From an uncultured Bacteroidales bacterium (GTDB lineage: Bacteria > Bacteroidota > Bacteroidia > Bacteroidales > Muribaculaceae), in NCBI GenBank assembly GCA_900554715.1, contig USIN01000078.1, positions 1 to 7,682 of the forward strand: DNA of 7,682 nucleotides. The letters are read 5' to 3'. The position numbers and the translations under genes are program-made. Below are positions 5,849 to 7,682 of the stretch, piece by piece; the stretch's first letter is position 1, and the number at the start of each line of letters is the position of its first letter. Below the pieces are notes generated by a model. That model was not told the DNA's origin, searched no databases, and was given only the letters and a program-made list of their open reading frames with translations.

Positions 5849-6964
5849 ATGAAGAAATATATCCTCCCTCTCTTTTTAGTGGCAATATCGGCTGTCTGTA
5901 ATGCGATAGGGCTGAGTGACAGCCTGCTGCGTGCTTATGCCGCAGAGATGCTGATTGTCGGCTTCAGAGGTGATTCGGTTGAGACCGACCCCGACATAAA
6001 GCATATACTCCGCGATGTGAGGCCGGGCGGTATAATCCTTTTTGATGTAGATCTTACGTCGGGCGGCGGTCTTGGAACACGCAATATCAAATCGCGCGCG
6101 CAACTCGCTCATCTGACGGAAGAAATGAAAAAGATTGCCGGCTATCCGCTGATAATAGCCGCAGATCAGGAGGGCGGTCTCGTCCAGAGACTCAAGCCGC
6201 GCTATGGCTACTCGCCGCTGCCCGAGGCTTATTATCTCGGTACGACCGTCAACAATGCTGACTCGACGCGGATATATGCTGAGCTGATGGCCCGGGAGCT
6301 GGCCGAGGCCGGCGTCAACATGAATCTTGCGCCTGAGCTTGATATCCACCGCGCCGACTGTCCCGTCATAGGTGGCCTTTCACGCGGGTATTCGTCAGAC
6401 CCTGACGGCATTGTGTCCCACACGTCGATTGTTATAGATTGTCTGGCTGACAAAAAGATTATAGCCGTCGGAAAGCATTTCCCCGGCCACGGCAGCGCGA
6501 CAGCTGACTCTCACTATGGTCTCACGGATGTGACGGCCACGTGGGATTCGACCGAACTGATACCTTTTAAGAAGCTCATTGACGGCGGCCGGCTTCAGGC
6601 GATAATGACGGCACATATATTCAACCGCAATATCGACGCCGATAATCCCGCGACACTGTCGCACAAGATTCTGACCGGACTCTTGCGCGAGCGTCTCGGT
6701 TTTGGCGGTGTGATTATTACAGACGATATGTATATGAAGGGGATAATAGACAATTACAGCATTGACGATGCTGTTGTCAAGGCTATCAACGCCGGGGCAG
6801 ACATGATGATAATGGGAAATAACATAAGCACAGGCTATGAAGCCAACCGTCCCGAAAAAATAGTGAATCTGATAGTAAAGGCGGTAAAAGAGGGGCGTAT
6901 AGATGAGTCGCGTATCGTTGACGCCCACAGGCGCATTCAGGCGCTCAGGTCGCGCATCGAATGA
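5849..6964 (+). CDS. Secreted glycoside hydrolase family 3, beta-N-acetylhexosaminidase-like
   Basis: A 371-aa single-domain GH3 enzyme of the NagZ type, expected to remove terminal beta-linked N-acetylhexosamine, for example GlcNAc from peptidoglycan fragments or host glycans. The motif KHFPGHGSATADSH (209-222) carries the Asp220-His222 acid/base dyad of NagZ-type enzymes. IITDDMYMKGI (289-299) carries the nucleophile, expected to be Asp292. DQEGGLVQRL (106-115) is the conserved substrate-site segment. A signal peptide (K2, K3, hydrophobic 5-16, probable cleavage after A19 in VCNAIG) sends it to the periplasm or outside, unlike cytoplasmic E. coli NagZ. Cys17 does not fit a good lipobox. It lacks the C-terminal beta-lactamase-like domain of some larger Bacteroidetes homologues. 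It is divergent from spt and convergent, with a 1-base gap, to the next gene. The exact substrate is uncertain. Confidence 0.88.
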   Translation: MKKYILPLFLVAISAVCNAIGLSDSLLRAYAAEMLIVGFRGDSVETDPDIKHILRDVRPGGIILFDVDLTSGGGLGTRNIKSRAQLAHLTEEMKKIAGYPLIIAADQEGGLVQRLKPRYGYSPLPEAYYLGTTVNNADSTRIYAELMARELAEAGVNMNLAPELDIHRADCPVIGGLSRGYSSDPDGIVSHTSIVIDCLADKKIIAVGKHFPGHGSATADSHYGLTDVTATWDSTELIPFKKLIDGGRLQAIMTAHIFNRNIDADNPATLSHKILTGLLRERLGFGGVIITDDMYMKGIIDNYSIDDAVVKAINAGADMMIMGNNISTGYEANRPEKIVNLIVKAVKEGRIDESRIVDAHRRIQALRSRIE

Positions 6965-6965
6965 T

Positions 6966-7319
6966 TTATCCGCGCGAGAAGATGCCTTTCAGACGTTCCC
7001 AGAGAGTCGGCTTCGGCATTTTGATATGAACCGACACTTTCGATGACTTCTTGTTGAGGAAGATGATTGATGAGTGGAGTACGATTGCGACCCACTCTTC
7101 GAAAGGGACTATTGCGTGTATGCGCGACAGGGGGATTTTGTGGAATATCGACGAGGGATCGAGACTTCTGATAATCAGGCAGTCGTTTTCAAGATCGATG
7201 GTGATGTTATGGTGTTCGGCGACATAGTCAAACAGCAGGGCGAAGTCGAGGCAGTCGGGGCTCTTTGGCAGCTTGCTGTACTTTTTGTATAAAGTATTGA
7301 TAACTTGTTTTGTAATCAT
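6966..7319 (-). CDS. Uncharacterised small cytoplasmic protein
   Basis: This 117-aa product is not assignable to a named family, though it looks like Bacteroidales hypothetical proteins I have seen. It begins MITKQVINTLYKKYSKLPKS. A central beta-rich segment contains PLSRIHAIVPFEEWVAIVL (63-81) and SSIIFLNKKSSKVSVHIK (83-100), and the basic tail includes PTLWERLKGIFSRG (104-117). There is no signal peptide or strong transmembrane helix. The frame has ordinary composition and the opposite-strand frame (7074-7292) is less protein-like. Its stop is one base from the GH3 stop, so there is no room for a terminator between them. About 150 bases lie between its ATG and the decarboxylase terminator; I find no TAnnTTTG box there. 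Confidence 0.7.
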   Translation of the reverse strand: MITKQVINTLYKKYSKLPKSPDCLDFALLFDYVAEHHNITIDLENDCLIIRSLDPSSIFHKIPLSRIHAIVPFEEWVAIVLHSSIIFLNKKSSKVSVHIKMPKPTLWERLKGIFSRG

Positions 7320-7474
7320 AATCGTCTGTCTGTCGGATGTTGATTTACTTGTTTCCGGCCATCATGAAAAAGCTGCTTGTTGGAGAAAGGACTGTGGTTT
7401 TTAGCTGCATTAGAAATGGTCGTTTAATTTTAAAACATCCTATGGGACGTTTGGTTTGATTTGTTATTAAAAAA

Positions 7475-7511
7475 TTGCCCCCGTGTCGACAATCTGTTAA
7501 CGCGGGGGCAA
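7475..7511 (-). terminator. Rho-independent terminator of the decarboxylase beta gene
   Basis: TTGCCCCCG (7475-7483) and CGGGGGCAA (7503-7511) form a perfect 9-bp stem with a 19-base loop. Read on the minus strand it is followed by TTTTTTAATAA, a good T tract, and lies about 20 bases past the stop codon at 7531-7533. The direction therefore fits the minus-strand gene. Confidence 0.85.
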
Positions 7512-7530
7512 ATATTCTTATCGTTTTCTA

Positions 7531-7682
7531 TCAGGCAAGGAAGCCGAGCAGTACGCCTGCGGCTACAGCCGAACCGATGACACCTGCGACGTTGGGGCCC
7601 ATGGCGTGCATGAGCAGGTAGTTCGAGGGGTCATACTCAAGACCGAGGTTGTTTGAGATACGGGCAGACATAGGCACAGCCG
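7531..7682 (-). CDS. Sodium ion-translocating decarboxylase subunit beta, C-terminal fragment
   Basis: The last 49 residues of the gene are in the window; it continues past the right edge. Read on the minus strand they include AVPMSARISNNLGLEYDPSN (first 20), then YLLMHAMGPNVAGVIGSAVA and AGVLLGFLA before the stop. The LLMHAMGPNVAGVIGSAVAAG stretch is typical of the C-terminus of the integral membrane beta subunit of oxaloacetate, methylmalonyl-CoA or glutaconyl-CoA decarboxylases (OadB/MmdB/GcdB). This subunit pumps sodium outwards, driven by decarboxylation of carboxybiotin. Which substrate applies cannot be told here; methylmalonyl-CoA is likely in propionate-forming Bacteroidales (inference). 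It is followed by its own terminator. Confidence 0.9.
   Translation of the reverse strand, partial: AVPMSARISNNLGLEYDPSNYLLMHAMGPNVAGVIGSAVAAGVLLGFLA

Noticed and set aside
5609..5901. Two plus-strand frames in the spt/GH3 intergenic region
   Set aside because: They run through two exact promoter boxes and an inverted repeat, are rich in F, K and C from A/T tracts, and overlap the GH3 start.
5849..6964. Lipoprotein signal in the GH3 protein because of Cys17
   Set aside because: The residues before Cys17 (SAV) do not match a lipobox; an ordinary signal peptidase I site after A19 fits better.
7364..7459. 31-codon plus-strand ORF beginning MKKLLVGERTVVF
   Set aside because: No promoter box or ribosome binding site precedes it, and it lies in the upstream region of two minus-strand genes; length is within chance.

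Overview
The window looks like chromosomal DNA of a Bacteroidales bacterium, probably of the Muribaculaceae/Bacteroides type; the genus cannot be fixed from the sequence alone. Reasons: the TAnnTTTG-type -7 promoter boxes, the scarcity of Shine-Dalgarno sites, a Bacteroides-type serine palmitoyltransferase, a secreted protein ending in a Por-secretion-like tail, and the pairing of holA with a divergent HsdR-N-like gene. Most of it is a core-genome neighbourhood. I see no phage, IS element, CRISPR array, tRNA or rRNA.

Layout. Positions 1-90 (minus) hold the first 30 codons of an HsdR-N-type protein, divergent from holA (168-1205), the DNA polymerase III delta subunit. Twelve bases after holA comes a secreted TPR protein (1218-2201), followed by an overlapping ORF (2194-2565). 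A T7 run at 2156-2162 suggests these two may be one gene split by a +1 frameshift. A helix-hairpin-helix DUF4332 protein (2697-3104) ends at a strong GC-rich hairpin terminator. Next comes a gap of about 195 bases with a good Bacteroidetes promoter, a 30-codon small ORF and a perfect 14-bp palindrome, leading into a secreted beta-rich protein (3379-4332). That gene ends at a second, nearly identical copy of the same terminator.

On the minus strand, 4406-5593 encodes serine palmitoyltransferase, the first step of sphingolipid synthesis. A 255-bp divergent promoter region separates it from a secreted GH3 beta-N-acetylhexosaminidase-like enzyme (5849-6964). The latter meets a small uncharacterised minus-strand gene (6966-7319) with one base between the stop codons. 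The window closes with a minus-strand terminator and the C-terminal 49 residues of a sodium-pumping decarboxylase beta subunit (7531-7682).

The genes do not form one obvious pathway. They cover replication (holA), envelope lipid (spt), glycan turnover (GH3), ion-motive metabolism (decarboxylase beta) and several secreted or unknown proteins. No convincing new multi-gene system is visible. The points most worth a second look are the T7 frameshift junction, the duplicated 38-bp terminator bracketing the 3379-4332 gene, and the small ORF plus palindrome ahead of that gene.
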